A stretch of 64,000 nt of DNA from Cycas panzhihuaensis (Eukaryota > Cycadophyta). Shown here piece by piece: positions 1 through 10,845 of this stretch. The DNA is taken from the NCBI GenBank assembly GCA_023213395.1, contig CM041465.1, positions 200,081,741 to 200,145,740 on the forward strand, in the 5' to 3' direction. The stretch's first letter is position 1. The number at the start of each line of letters is the position of its first letter. A program made the translations under genes and the position numbers. A model generated the notes under the pieces. That model was not told the DNA's origin, made no database searches, and saw only the letters and a list, made by a program, of their open reading frames with translations.

Positions 1-414
1 GCATAGAGTAAGGACAAGAAGAGGATAGAAGCCCTTTTTTAAGAAGAAAATGATGATATGCCTCAAACCAAATGCTATGACTAGACAATCTCTCCAAAAT
101 TTTAACATGACTACATAAACAAGCTCAAGTGTATGTGTAAAAAGATGTCTTACTTGTTACAAAGTTATCTTACTTGTTACATAAGTATATATCGAATATG
201 GCCCCAAATATAAATCGATCATGTAAATGAGAGATTCAAATAATGTAAATGATAAACTAAACTAGTTAAGGATGTATGTATACCAGTAATACATTTATCA
301 AACTCCTCACAATATCTTCTATATCTTTGATTAAGATTCTTGAATACCTTATCCAACTTGGCTTCTAAATGATAACCTCTACAACTAGGGAAGATGGCCC
401 TAAATGCCTTAATA
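1..414 (-). other. Interior start of a minus-strand LTR element that runs off the left edge
   Basis: This stretch lies downstream, on the minus strand, of the primer-binding site and LTR at 415-759, so it should be the leader and the start of gag of an element continuing beyond position 1. A minus-strand reading around 260-400 gives an open run without stops, but I do not recognise a gag domain in it. Confidence 0.4.
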
Positions 415-430
415 GAGCTCTAATACCAAA
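415..430 (-). other. Primer-binding site of minus-strand LTR element
   Basis: On the minus strand the sequence reads TTTGGTATTAGAGCTC, a one-change variant of TGGTATCAGAGC. That is the usual binding site for the 3' end of initiator methionine tRNA in plant LTR elements. It abuts the CA end of the LTR at 431-759. Confidence 0.6.
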
Positions 431-759
431 TGATGGAATTAGGGGACAAAGAAAACAAAATGAAAATGCAGAAAGAGTAAACCATCAATCCTATAAGAGT
501 GGTGGTGTTGATGAATACCAAGGTATTTGGAACCTATAAATAAGTAAGTGGGACTTGAGTGAGATATGGAAAACCATTTAAGGTCCATTACTAACTAGCA
601 TTGACAAATGCCAGATAAACTATTTCCAAGATTTAATAAAGTGTGGCTAAGTTCTGACATAGTGCCACCATGATATCTCCATCAATCTTAGGTTATCACC
701 CCAATTTGGGTAATCGACCCAAGGCAGATATGAGCCCTAATATGGGCACTATTCCAACA
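431..759 (-). repeat. LTR (5' LTR, minus orientation)
   Basis: On the minus strand this 329-bp segment begins TGTTGGAATAG and ends TTCCATCA, the TG...CA termini of plant LTRs. It is followed at once by a primer-binding site at 415-430. The partner LTR is not in the window. It is not the same family as the LTRs at 2010-2218 and 6431-6655, beyond the shared TGTTGGAATA start. Confidence 0.6.
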
Positions 760-1383
760 TGTATTAAGTACCTCATAGTAGAGGGTAAAGGTGACTTTAG
801 CTTTTGTCTCTTATATGTTTTCATTAAATATTATTAATTGAAGATACTTCTCATTGGTGAATTTCAAATATGGTTACTTTAATACTTTCCATAGAAAATA
901 ATAACCTCCTAAATAAAAGGATCATATCTTATAGGCTTTGAGTACTTTCTACAACTTCTTTCTCTTATAAAATTATTCCTCATGAGCTCACAATTTTCCA
1001 TCTCATAAGACTTTAACACAATAAGTTTCTTGTGTTCTACTTTCTCTCTACTCATGAAGTTTACATGTACTTCATTGTTTGGGCCCTTATAAGTTTAGAT
1101 TTTAAGGATCCAACTTATCCTTGTGTAGGGTTCAAGTCAGTCTTGTAGTATTCTCAAATAAGTTAACTTATAAGATACATTGTTAGCCTTATGATTACTC
1201 CTTATAGGGTCATAATTCTTACCCTTGTGAGGAGTTAATTTTGTGTGTGCTTGAGTAAGGTATGAGCTATTTATAATTAAATATACTATAACTAATCTTA
1301 TTAACTATCTATTTAGATATCTTCATGACTCTCACAAGTTATAGTTTATTGACCTCCATAAGCTTTATGCATTATATCTTTCC
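760..1383. other. AT-rich unassigned DNA
   Basis: No coding similarity, LTR end or repeat was recognised here. The next feature is the tandem duplication starting at 1384. Confidence 0.4.
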
Positions 1384-2218
1384 TTCTTTGTAACAATTAT
1401 TTGTATAGCTTTTCAACTCATGTACACATCTTGTAAACTACTCTCTCTCTAAATCTATGAGCCTCATATTTCTTATATTTTCTTAGCTTATAAGGTTTAT
1501 TTATATCTCACATTCTTCAAGTCTTCATAAGTGCAGGCCTTATGATATAGGTCTAACTTTGCATAAAATCATAAATGATGAACCTATAAATATAGAAAAA
1601 ATGCACACACTTGATGGAAAAATAGACAACCAACTTGTTTATTAAATAGTTAAATGTACACATATATAACTCATGGTTTTAAGGTTGTTAATGGTTATTA
1701 TATAACCATTTAACTGCCCACTAAACACTCTTTAATTATAATTTATAATGACTCTTAAATTAAACATATGATCCTTATATTAAACATTATATTCCAACAC
1801 TTCTTTGTAACAATTATTTGTATAGCTTTTCAACTCATGTACGCACGTCTTATAAACTACTATCTCTCTAAATCTATGAGCCTCATATTTCTTATATTTT
1901 ATTAGCTTACAAGGTTTATTTATATCTCACATTCTTCAAGTCTTCATAAGTGCAAGTCTTATGATATAGGTCTAACTTTGCATAAAATCATGAATGATGA
2001 GCCTATAAATGTAGAAAAAATACACACACTTGATGGAAAAATAGGCAACCAACTTGTTTATTGAATAGTCAAATGTACATATATATAACTCATGGTTTTA
2101 AGGTTGTTAATGATTATTATATAACTACCTAACTACCCACTAAACACTCTTTAATTATAATTTATAATGACTCTTAAATTAAACATATGACCCTTATATT
2201 AAACATTATATTCCAACA
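1384..2218. repeat. Tandem duplication of about 417 bp (two copies)
   Basis: The block starting TTCTTTGTAACAATTATTTG at 1384 is repeated almost exactly from 1801. Each copy contains about 208 bp of flank plus a complete minus-strand LTR (1591-1799 and 2010-2218). Scattered single-base differences and tiny indels separate the copies, so the duplication is not very recent. The second LTR copy is the one that abuts a polypurine tract. Confidence 0.85.
2010..2218 (-). repeat. 3' LTR of the gene-fragment element (minus orientation)
   Basis: On the minus strand it begins TGTTGGAATATAATG and ends TTTTTTCTACA. It is directly preceded by the purine tract AGGGAGAAGG. A duplicated copy lies at 1591-1799. 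Confidence 0.75.
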
Positions 2219-2228
2219 CCTTCTCCCT

Positions 2229-3569
2229 AATAATGTTTAATTTCTTACAATAAAAAAACTATATCAAACACAACCTTTGTTCTTTTGATGCTTCACTATC
2301 AATCTACATCAATTAGTGTGCTTATACACATGCTTCATTTTCTTTTAAAAATGTGGCTTATATCCATATAAAGATATCACCATCCACTAGATCACATAGG
2401 TAACAAGACTCTGTGTTCCCCAGTTATCTAGGTAATATCTTCGTATACATGATTCATCAACACTAAATAAATCTTCATCTAGCTTATATTTCAACCCCTT
2501 TAATAATTCAATTCACTGATGTGTATCTTGTGAGTAAGTTGAACTACTTAAGCAGACAAATACCATAAAACTAGATATTTAGGAATAAGTTGTACTACTT
2601 GGCTAATAATGTCTAGTAACTTGTGTCAATCTCACCTTTTTTTCATATGAGATTCTCAACACCAACAATGACAAAATTTGGTCACAAACATCGTCATCAT
2701 TGACTCTTTGGCTAGAACGACCATCATTATTAGTTTTTACAAAGCACACATACTATAACAATCAACAACTACCTTTTTCATATGTTTACTACAAAGGTAT
2801 ACATTGAAGTAGTAATATAACTGCCATGATCAAATGCAAATCTCTTATAAAATATAGGGAACTAAAGCTTCATCATTGATTGCTTTACTATGATGATTTC
2901 AATTTTTAAATTTCATAGATTATCTTCACCTACCCGTCTTTAGTCTTTATGATATATGCTTAAACTCATATATCAATCTTATATAGAGCTAATAATTTTT
3001 TCTTCAATAAATAAGTTTATATTTTTGTAAATCATCAACATTTGCATTGACAAATAGATCATAGGCTATAGAAACCTGAATGTCTAGTTTTGACAAGAAC
3101 CTTAACTAATAGATGACCTTATACCACTATGCCTTCCTTAGACGAAACTTTATGCACAAGTTAAATTCAAGCTAAAATTCACTTTGTAGTGTCTCCAATT
3201 AATGCATACACTTTCCATTGCAATGAAATCTCCTAAGTATTTTGTAGTCTTGAATGTCTTTCATCTATAACTATTGAAAAAATCAACCATTCCTACTGAA
3301 GACTAGAAGTTGGGTGGTAAGTGACTTGAACTTTTATCTACTAATGTTAGACTCGATATCCATACTCAACAAATTCTTTCCCTCTAGAATAGTTTCTTGT
3401 TTTTCATGACATTCATTTTACCTTTCAAGGAGAAGCATAGGTTTCTACCTCAATCATCTATCTAGTCAATCCCTCCAATAAATGGTATCCATTTATGGAT
3501 GAGTTCTATCTTCCATAATAAATGTTTGCATCTTATTCTTGACCTCAATCTAACTACATCTTGGTTCTT
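2229..3569. other. Unassigned interior of the gene-fragment element
   Basis: The sequence is AT-rich with many stops in every frame. I recognise no domain. The last part of the IPT9-like fragment may extend slightly below 3570, where the minus-strand reading loses similarity. Confidence 0.35.
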
Positions 3570-4557
3570 TTTTTTCACTCACCTATCTTTTATTAATTTC
3601 CTAGATGCCTTCTAAAATTTGAAAAGAAACACATACAATTCCTCCTTGGAACTCATACCCCCTGCTTCTCTATATTTCAATAAGTACTCCAAAGCTTCTT
3701 AATAACCAATTACACAAGATGCACAAGTTATGTTAAGAAGAATTCCCATTCCCATGTCCAAAGCTAAGAGGTTTTAATCAATATTCCCATTCTTCCTATA
3801 AGAATCTCCTCACATTGTTGATCAATACACCTATAAATATTTGTTCTTTGATTTGAAAGAAAAGAAGTAGAGAAAGTCAGTCTAATTCCTTGAAGGAACT
3901 CTACACCTTTTTAATCTCTATATATGTGCTATTAGACAAAGAAACTAATATTCTTAAGCCTCCTTGTTATTTCATAAAGTCATATGGTATAGGAAATAAG
4001 GTTCAAGGGCTTCTTAAAGCCTTAATTATTTCAAGGCCACATGGCAAGTGATACTAGTCATTGCATGCCAAATTACAAGCAAGGAATCACCTTATTTTAG
4101 AAGAAATTACATAACTTTATACTAGTTTTTGTTATTCTAAAGTATTATAATCTTTGAGTCAATTTTAATAGCTATTGTAAAATATGATTTTAGCACACTT
4201 GGCCTACTATACAAGTACCACTGCAAGTATAATCTAGTACCACCAATAATAATTGGTACATGTCCTTTATCAAGAACATCTATTGTCACTTCTCTTGCAT
4301 CCTCAAAATATTTTCCAACAAAATACTCTTATGTTGGATGTAAAATATAAAGGAAGTAGTGCGGTATCTCCTAGTGGTCACTAATTATAGTTTTTATAGT
4401 TCCAACATCTAAATCCCTATAAACATATATTAAGTCAACACTAATGATTTTCCTACCAAATCTCTTTACTAATTCTAGCATAAGTTGACTCTTCCCAATG
4501 GCTATGAGCTTTATGATTATGATCACCTTATCCTTATTCCATTTTACTTGCCTCAAA
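3570..4557 (-). pseudogene. tRNA dimethylallyltransferase (IPT9-like) pseudogene, apparently intronless
   Basis: The intact enzyme transfers an isopentenyl group to adenosine 37 of tRNA (MiaA family; in plants also a source of cis-zeatin). The minus-strand reading starts with a P-loop region (KDKVIIIIKLIAIGKSQL, glycines partly lost) and continues KRFGRKIISVDLIYVYRDLD. The conserved GHVPIIIGGTRLYLQWYLY follows near 4200-4270, then NIYRCIDQQCEEIL near 3800, ASCVIGY and EALEYLL near 3690-3720, and KASRKLIKDR near 3590. These blocks occur in the order expected for plant IPT9, over about 1 kb, with stops and frameshifts. I see no intron-like gaps, so a processed copy is likely. It cannot encode a working enzyme. 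The family call is from memory of conserved motifs. Confidence 0.75.
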
Positions 4558-4639
4558 CATATTATAGTTTCAAAATGTATAGCACTCTTTTTTCCTAACT
4601 AATTATTTCTATACATTATTAACAAAACACTGCTTACAC

Positions 4640-5445
4640 AAAATGTTACATATTCCATGCTTCCACAAGATCCTACCTTGCTTGTCCTAGATATAATACT
4701 CCATTCTTAGCATAATGCCATAGCCTTACCCCATGGAATAAAATTAGTGATGGTCTTCATCAACCATGCTTGAATGGCTACATGCATATAAAACATAAAT
4801 TAAGGTAATATCATCTGGCTTCATGCCTACTAATGGTAAAAGAATTAAAGTGTATCCTTTCCATGACCATGATAGGCACATCCTATAATCAGTATAGTCC
4901 ATGAAATCATTGTTCATTTAAGTATTTTGTCAAATACCTTTTGTGCATTAACCATACTCTCATATTTTTCATGCACTTCAACAAGCATATTCCTAGCCCA
5001 AACATGAGAGTCAAATCCAATTTTGATGATTTGGATGTGGATTTGCTTGCCTTGTTTTAGAGTTACTAGGATGGAAAATCTGGCACACACAATGGCATAG
5101 GTGAATTGGTCTTGTTCTATGAATTCAAGTTTCATTTGACACATAAGTTTCAATGCCTCTTGACTATGATTAAGAGCAATAAATCGCATCTTTTCAAGCA
5201 TTTTATCAAATACTTTCCTTGCATCCTCTACCCTACCATATTCAAAATGCATCATAACAAGTGCATTTGCCACAAAAACATTTCTTTGAAATTGATTTAT
5301 AATTATTTTAAAATGGATCTATTTGTTCTATTCCAAATGTGATAGGTTGGTACATGCATTGAGAATGCTAACAAAAGTGAACCGGTTAGGTTTCATGCCC
5401 ACCAAATGCATTTGGTAAAATAATTCGAGGACCTCCTAGTTGTAT
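4640..5445 (-). pseudogene. Pentatricopeptide repeat (PPR, PLS-type) protein pseudogene
   Basis: PPR proteins bind organellar RNA. Translated from the minus strand, the segment gives successive degenerate PPR motifs: LFYQMHLVGMKPNRFTFVSI (about 5350-5430), NVFVANALVMM followed by GRVEDARKVFDKM (about 5190-5280), an open run with QDQFTYAIVCARFSILVTLK and GKQIHIQIIKIGFDSHVWAR (about 4990-5110), then AQKVFDKIL (about 4920). After a stop, GMKPDDITLIYVLYACSHSS and an RMEYYI block (about 4690-4830) match the last repeats before the E domain. Stops and frame changes interrupt it; the longest open part is 119 codons (4914-5273). There is no start signal or organelle targeting peptide. It sits inside the LTR-bounded unit at 2010-6655. 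Confidence 0.8.
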
Positions 5446-5479
5446 AAGCATTGATTTATTAATAAGTGATGGCCCCTTG

Positions 5480-5800
5480 GAACCCAAAACAAACTTTAGT
5501 TATTTTTCTTTTTCTTTTCTTAATATATCTTTTACTACTTCAGCTTCTTTCAAACAATCCTTAATTTGTGCTACAAAGAGATAGATAACTTTTATACCTT
5601 TTTTCGCCAAATTGATTTTGGGGTCTATTACATTCATGGAAATTCCAATTACCTAAGATGCACCATCCCTAAATGCTTGCATTAAGTCTTCCCATTGTGT
5701 TCCATAATTCTTAACAATAGCTAATACTGCATAGTAAATATCATGAATAATTGAGCCCCAAGACATTAACTCTGCTCTGAACCCTAAATTATTATAAAAT
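5480..5800 (-). pseudogene. Unidentified degenerate coding fragment
   Basis: The minus strand reads nearly open for about 100 codons with a single stop. It includes LGFRAELMSWGSIIHDIYYA, YGTQWEDLMQAFRDGA and KKGIKVIYLFVAQIKDCLKE. It looks like coding sequence from a soluble protein rather than random AT-rich DNA, but I do not recognise the family. It lies between the AP2/ERF and PPR fragments in the same orientation, so it may be another captured host gene piece. Confidence 0.35.
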
Positions 5801-6089
5801 ATTATTTTGAATCTAAAGAACAAGAACCTAAACTCAAAGAATTAGAATTTTTGTCATGAAGACTTCCATTTTATGACCTTAATTCTACTATATACCTCTA
5901 AGAATCCCACTGAAACATCTATCAAAGCTTGTATTGGATTACTACCATAGCCACTATTGATGGATGATTGACACTTATTCTATTACATAAGTGTCATCTT
6001 TGGGGTTTGGTAATCTTCATTTCTAGGGCATCCTAATAGACATATTATCACTTTATCTATTATCATCACTATCAACTTTCAGTGGTCTA

Positions 6090-6260
6090 GTGCCTGGCTT
6101 CTAGCAACACTCCTCGCCTTACATTATCATAAGCATGAGCAAATTCTTTAGCCATATCAAAGATACAAAGCTAAACCTATACTTTCTTTCATGGATCTCT
6201 AATCTCCATAGCAAGCCTTCCCCATGGCCTTCTCTCCATCTTGCTCACATCCTCATCCTA
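6090..6260 (-). pseudogene. AP2/ERF DNA-binding domain fragment
   Basis: AP2/ERF factors bind GCC-box or DRE DNA through a domain of about 60 residues. The minus strand reads ERRPWGRLAMEIRDP, then two stops within the expected KGVRVWLG stretch, then LCIFDMAKEFAHAYDNVRRG. This is the order and spacing of the AP2 domain (RRPWGR..AEIRDP...WLGTF.TAEEAARAYD). Stops and substitutions destroy it, and no flanking activation region is recognisable. It is the fragment nearest the 5' LTR of the surrounding unit. Confidence 0.75.
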
Positions 6261-6430
6261 GGAATGTAGAGGAGATTTAATGTATCATGATGTATAGAGG
6301 TTCTTCTTATCTTAGAGCATGCAGGTTCCACCTTTATTTAGATGTTCTACATTCTTACACATTCTAAGTTTGAGAAGTTCCATCTCAAGAAGTATGTGCA
6401 TGGATGCCTCTCAAACCTACTTTGATACCA

Positions 6431-6655
6431 TATAGAAAAAATACACACAGTTAACGAAAAAATAGATAACCAACTTGTCTATTGAATAGTCAAATGTATA
6501 CATATATAACTCATGGTTTTAAAGTTATTAATCATTATTATATAACCACCTAACAACCTAACCACCTAACTACCCACTAAATACTCTTAAATTATAATTC
6601 ATAATGACTCTCATATTAAACATATGACCCTTATATTAAACATTATATTCCAATA
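6431..6655 (-). repeat. 5' LTR of the gene-fragment element (minus orientation)
   Basis: This 225-bp segment aligns with the LTR at 2010-2218, with substitutions and a small internal expansion of CCTAACAACCTAACCACC type. Its termini have decayed from TG...CA to TA...TA. A primer-binding site follows at 6417-6430. Confidence 0.7.
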
Positions 6656-7544
6656 GCAAAGTCAAAGTGAAAACCTTATTTATGAGATACATCATTACTC
6701 CATTGCTTTATGTTCTTTTATATTTCACTCTATGCATCTGAGTATTCTATTTATCTTGAGTGCCTTAGGAGTTAGGAAATATGTCCATTTTCTAGTTAAG
6801 CCCTTCTTTATGTAATAATATATGTCAATACACCATCTCAAGTAAATTAATTATGCTCTACTTATAGAGAGTGCACATGGAATTTTTGCATATGAAATAA
6901 TTCAACTAAAGTTAATGGGTGTTTAGGTTGCAAGGACTTATCATAAATTTTCTATTTAGGTGCTATATACAATAACAACAAGATTGAGCTTATTGAATCC
7001 ACTATTAGGGGAAGAAACTATTAATGAAAAGGCAATATATAGGGTAGAAGCCAACCTACCTATTTGAATACATGCATCATGTGTGTAGTGGAGGAAACAC
7101 TATGAATGAATCAACATCAAAAGAGGAGGTATGATAATGTAGTATGACAATTAAATAAGGCAATAAGATAAAAAATATATTAAAGAATAAATATATAAGA
7201 CAATCATAGAATACAGTTGGTTAATAGTCATGGGTGGAGTAGCTAGATAAAAGAGGTAATAGAGCTAATTCGACAACAAATAAAAGTAAAGTATAAATGA
7301 TCATTATCAGTAGGATAATGGATAGATATGGGGGAAAGTAACATATATGTAGGCCAACTCTTGCTTTGATATCAAATGTAGCAAGCCCAAGTGATTGGGC
7401 AAGCCCAAGCATGGAGAAAAGATGTAAAGAGTCAAGTAAAACTTAATTTTAGAAATTAAAGTCATCATAATAATAACATCTTCGTCCAATAATATTTTTA
7501 TAGACACCCATTGACTAGTTTAATAGAGTTTACTCAAACATCGA
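6656..7544. other. Unassigned; probable decayed 5' part of the outer gypsy element
   Basis: There is no recognisable domain. The position just upstream of a gypsy reverse transcriptase fragment suggests leftover leader, gag or protease sequence, but the translation does not show it. Short minus-strand ORFs at 7221-7507 and 7859-8050 look fortuitous. Confidence 0.3.
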
Positions 7545-8395
7545 TTAGAGGTTCATTGCATTACCATTCCTCAAATAAATAGCTTATTGTATAAGTTATA
7601 TGGAGCCAAGCATTTCACCAAGATTGACCTTCATTCAAGATATTATTAGATCAAGGTAAGGGAATAAGATAACTAAAAAATAGATTTTCAAACCCATGAA
7701 GAACATTGCAAGTTTAGAGTAATTCTATATGGACTAGGGAATGCCTTAGGTACCCTTAAAGTTATGATGAATTTGTATTTAGACTTTACTTATGGAAGTT
7801 TGTTTTAGTTTTCTTTGATAATACTTTGATATACAACATAAATTATTAAAAATCATCTCTAACACATAAGAATAATCCTCCAAGTCCTATAACGTAATGC
7901 CTTCTTTGTCAAAATGTTAAAATGTTCATTCATAAAGACTAAGTTAGAGTATTTTGGGGATATTATCTTAGAAGAAGAGATCAAAGTAAACTTTAAGAAA
8001 ATTTGATTCATGCTAAAATAACAAACACCCAAGAATATATCCAAGATCAAAGGGTTTCTAGGTGTAAGGGGTTTTTACAAGAAGTTCATCAAGGGGTATG
8101 CTCACTTTATAGCACCCCTAACAAACATTACTAGAAGGGATGCCTTTGTATAAAATGATCAAGCAAATAAGGCCTTATAGGATCTTAAGTAAAAGATGGC
8201 AACTTCACTTATACTCATCACCTTAGATTTCTTAAAATTATTTATTTTAAAATCTAACACTTCAGATCAAGTATTAGGGGTAATTCTAATATATAACAAC
8301 ATACTAATAACATTTGAAAGAAAAAAAAATCAAAGATAAGGAAAACTTTAAGTATAATTAGGATAAAGACCTACTTATCATCAAAGTGGGTTTAA
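7545..8395 (+). pseudogene. Ty3-gypsy pol fragment: reverse transcriptase and start of RNase H (outer element, part 1)
   Basis: The reading gives FPIPQINSLLYKLYGAKHFT, then KIDLHSRYY, FRVILYGLGNALGTLKVMMN and LIYNI, the palm region of a gypsy reverse transcriptase. The catalytic aspartates are obscured: the F-x-DD-I-L-I-Y block has decayed. From 8041 it continues KIKGFLGVRGFYKKFIKGYA and APLTNITRRDAFV (thumb and connection), then TSDQVLGVIL and KDKENFKYN (RNase H start). The frame stops at a SINE-like insertion, and the same polyprotein resumes at about 14450 and 21045. Confidence 0.8.
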
Positions 8396-8546
8396 GTCAC
8401 TAGTTGAGTGGTGGTGGTTTCACCTCAAAGACTAGGGTTCAAGTCTTATGGAGACATGGGCATGTGTATATTATCTAGTTTGAACTATCAACCTATGCCT
8501 CATGTTAAACCCTTACAGGTGGTTATTGTTTACAATATGTTAAATG
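8396..8546 (+). repeat. SINE-like tRNA-derived retroposon, 5' part
   Basis: TAGTTGAGTGGT (8401-8412) resembles a pol III A box and GGGTTCAAGTC (8435-8445) a B box, at tRNA-like spacing. This is the layout of plant tRNA-derived SINE heads. It interrupts the RNase H frame of the outer gypsy element. It is itself cut by the copia insertion at 8547, and a probable continuation with an A-rich tail lies at 14238-14425. Confidence 0.5.
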
Positions 8547-8785
8547 AGTTAGAATATAATGTCTAATCCTTTGTATATTAATGTATTATATCTAATTATC
8601 ATCTCGTCATAGTTAATGTTAAGTGATGTAAATATAAATGTAACATTCTATATTATTCACATTGAGACCTTAATGGGTTATTAGACTCTTCATGTATAAA
8701 TATATAATCTATCTCTCATAATGATAAAGAGAGTTCATTATTTTTCTTCATCAAGCTCTAATGCTTCTGGCTTTCTGATCTAACA
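8547..8785 (+). repeat. 5' LTR of copia element (8547-14232)
   Basis: It aligns along its length with 13994-14232. It starts AGTTAGAATATAATG (first base decayed from T) and ends TCTAACA, followed by TGTTATCATAGC, a variant of the TGGTATCAGAGC primer-binding site. Confidence 0.85.
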
Positions 8786-9929
8786 TGTTATCATAGCTAT
8801 TTTAGGTCTCGACCTTGCTTAGAGAAGGATTTTCATACGACTGTATGGACAGATCTGTACACCCATATGGTTTAAACGATCAACAAAAATTTATCCACAT
8901 GGGTGCCTCTACCTGTTCTTCATTTCTCTCCAAAGGACCAAACCTTGATTTAGCCATCTTGATCTCCTAAAGCCTGCTAAAATTCATACGGCTATCATTG
9001 GAGACTTTTGCTCATTTCTCATTGTATGAACATCCATACTAAAAAACCCTAGTATCAATGGAAAGCCCTCAGCATAAGCTTTCCATTGATATATGACTCC
9101 AGGGCCATCTCCTTTAGATCTGAAAAATATCAACAAAATTATCAAAAAAACCTAGCCACCCATTAGAGATTCGTCTAGCTTTTTCTCCTTATAGAGAGGT
9201 CCATTCAAAAAAACTAGTTGCAAATTTGGAATCTACACATCAAGGCCATTGTTTTAACACCATTTTTAGATCATTTTGAGAAAGTCAATTTTTGGCTTAT
9301 TTATTGAACTATACTACCATCCATACGACAATTAATAGTAGTTCTTTCTCTCAAGAAAGCATTCAAAACCTTTATTACTATATTTTCTTGTTCTTAGCTA
9401 AGTATTCTAGTCTCCTTTATTTCTTTAAAAATATATATTAAAAAATGGGATATATTTGTTGTGTTTACCTCCTTTTCCCATGGGTAAATAACACTACTTG
9501 GCAGTTACTCATTCCCAACCTTAGAGACCTTGTTTTGGGGGTCTATAACAATTGCGTTAGATCTGTCACTCTTGGCTAAGCATGTTTGGAGTTTAGAACT
9601 AGCATATGAAGTGAGGGGAACTGAAAGGACCTAATACCAAGGTCTCAAATAGAACTCGCTTACAGATTTGAGCCTCCATGTTCCAAAAGATATATAGGAG
9701 GACCCTATAGGAGCTTAAGCCCATTCTAAATTAGGGAGCCTGACTGACTGCCAAAGCCTTATAGTATAGTGGTTAATAATTAGTACTACGAAGTTACCTA
9801 TCTCAAATCACCATTGGAGGTTTATCGATAGGCCTACGAATTTAAGTAATCTCGTGGCTAGACTTGATAGAATTACTCACCTATTCATGGCTTCCTCTCT
9901 TTGACTTTTTGAGTCTAAAACACTCACTA
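8786..9929 (+). other. Untranslated leader of the copia element
   Basis: This is long non-coding sequence between the primer-binding site and gag, with no domain recognised. It contains a short segment near 9760-9800 that weakly resembles a tRNA A-box region. Confidence 0.5.
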
Positions 9930-10710
9930 GTGATAACTATGAATCATGGAATACCAAGATTAGATCTATACTAGTGGCTCAGGGTATATGGGATTGAATG
10001 AAGATCATTAAACCTAAACCTATGGATGCTGCTGAAAAGAAGGTGCACCTGGAACAAAAAGACCTTACTACCTCCATAACTCTATTAGTTGTAGACTCTA
10101 TCCTACCTCATATAGCTGGTACCACCACTCCTCATGAGGCCTAGACCATATTGAAGACATTGTATGCCCAGAGAAACGCGGCCCATGTGATGGCTCTCAA
10201 AAGCTAAATAGATACCCTAAGGATATCTGAATTAGAAGATTTCACCCCCTTCCTTAGATAATTCAAGCTACTTCATGAGAGCTTGGTGTCAGTTGGAGTG
10301 AATTATTCAAATGATGACTTCATTAATCTTATTATACACAAATTTCCTACTCGATTCTAGAACTTTATTACATCTTATAAGTTGATGGCAGAAATTGTGC
10401 AATTGTCCTTCATTACTGTTTATGGTTAACTTCTACGTCATGAGCAAACTGAAACCAACCTTGAAAATGAATTAGAGAATGCATTCTCATCCAGAGTGAG
10501 TATTTGAGGTAGGGGCACCATTAATAGAGAATTTTTTTATGGATTAGATTGAGGGAGAAGATGACCCACAAACTATATTCCTAGTAGAGGGCAATATTCT
10601 CTTCACTCTACCCCCATCTAGTACTCAGGGGGACAACTTGGTCACTAAATCATTTGCTATTATTATAGGAAAGCTGGTAAATACACCACCAATTGCTATC
10701 ACTACAAAGC
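9930..10710 (+). pseudogene. Copia gag pseudogene (UBN2-type capsid and zinc knuckle)
   Basis: Gag forms the particle that packages element RNA. The reading starts SDNYESWNTKIRSILVAQGI and passes ITLLVVDSILPHIAG, then LKTLYAQRNAAHVMALKS, ISELEDFTPFLR and VNYSNDDFINLIIHKFPTRF, the usual UBN2 gag pattern. A degenerate CCHC knuckle follows (CYYYRKAGKYTTNCYH, about 10655-10702). Stops interrupt the frame at several places, many of them TAG where glutamine or tryptophan is expected. Confidence 0.8.
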
Positions 10711-10845
10711 TGATATAGAAAAGGAGATCATAGCTTTAAGCAGCCACTCAGATAGAAAGGAGCCAATTGAAGATGAAAAAGAAGAAGAAGAAGAGACTAC
10801 ATTTGTAATAACTCTTTCCTTAATAGTAAAGAACAAAAGTTATAA

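Larger units (their letters stand above)
2010..6655 (-). mobile_element. LTR-bounded non-autonomous element carrying host gene fragments
   Basis: Related LTRs lie at 2010-2218 (3' LTR) and 6431-6655 (5' LTR). On the minus strand the 5' LTR is followed by the primer-binding site TGGTATCAAAGTAG (6417-6430), and the 3' LTR is preceded by the polypurine tract GGGAGAAGG (2219-2228). The interior of about 4.2 kb shows no gag, protease, integrase or reverse transcriptase that I can recognise. It holds broken pieces of an AP2/ERF gene, an unidentified ORF, a PPR gene and an IPT9-like gene, all on the same strand as the LTRs. No clear target duplication is left (ATAAA against GCAAA). The structure suggests a LARD-like or transducing retrotransposon; later insertion of gene fragments between two LTRs is the alternative. 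Confidence 0.6.

Noticed and set aside
5106-5342. Plus-strand ORF of 78 codons
   Set aside because: Opposite the PPR pseudogene; an antisense shadow.
9755-9830. tRNA-like stretch with TAGTATAGTGGTTAA in the copia leader
   Set aside because: It resembles an A box only. No B box, acceptor stem or anticodon stem can be formed.
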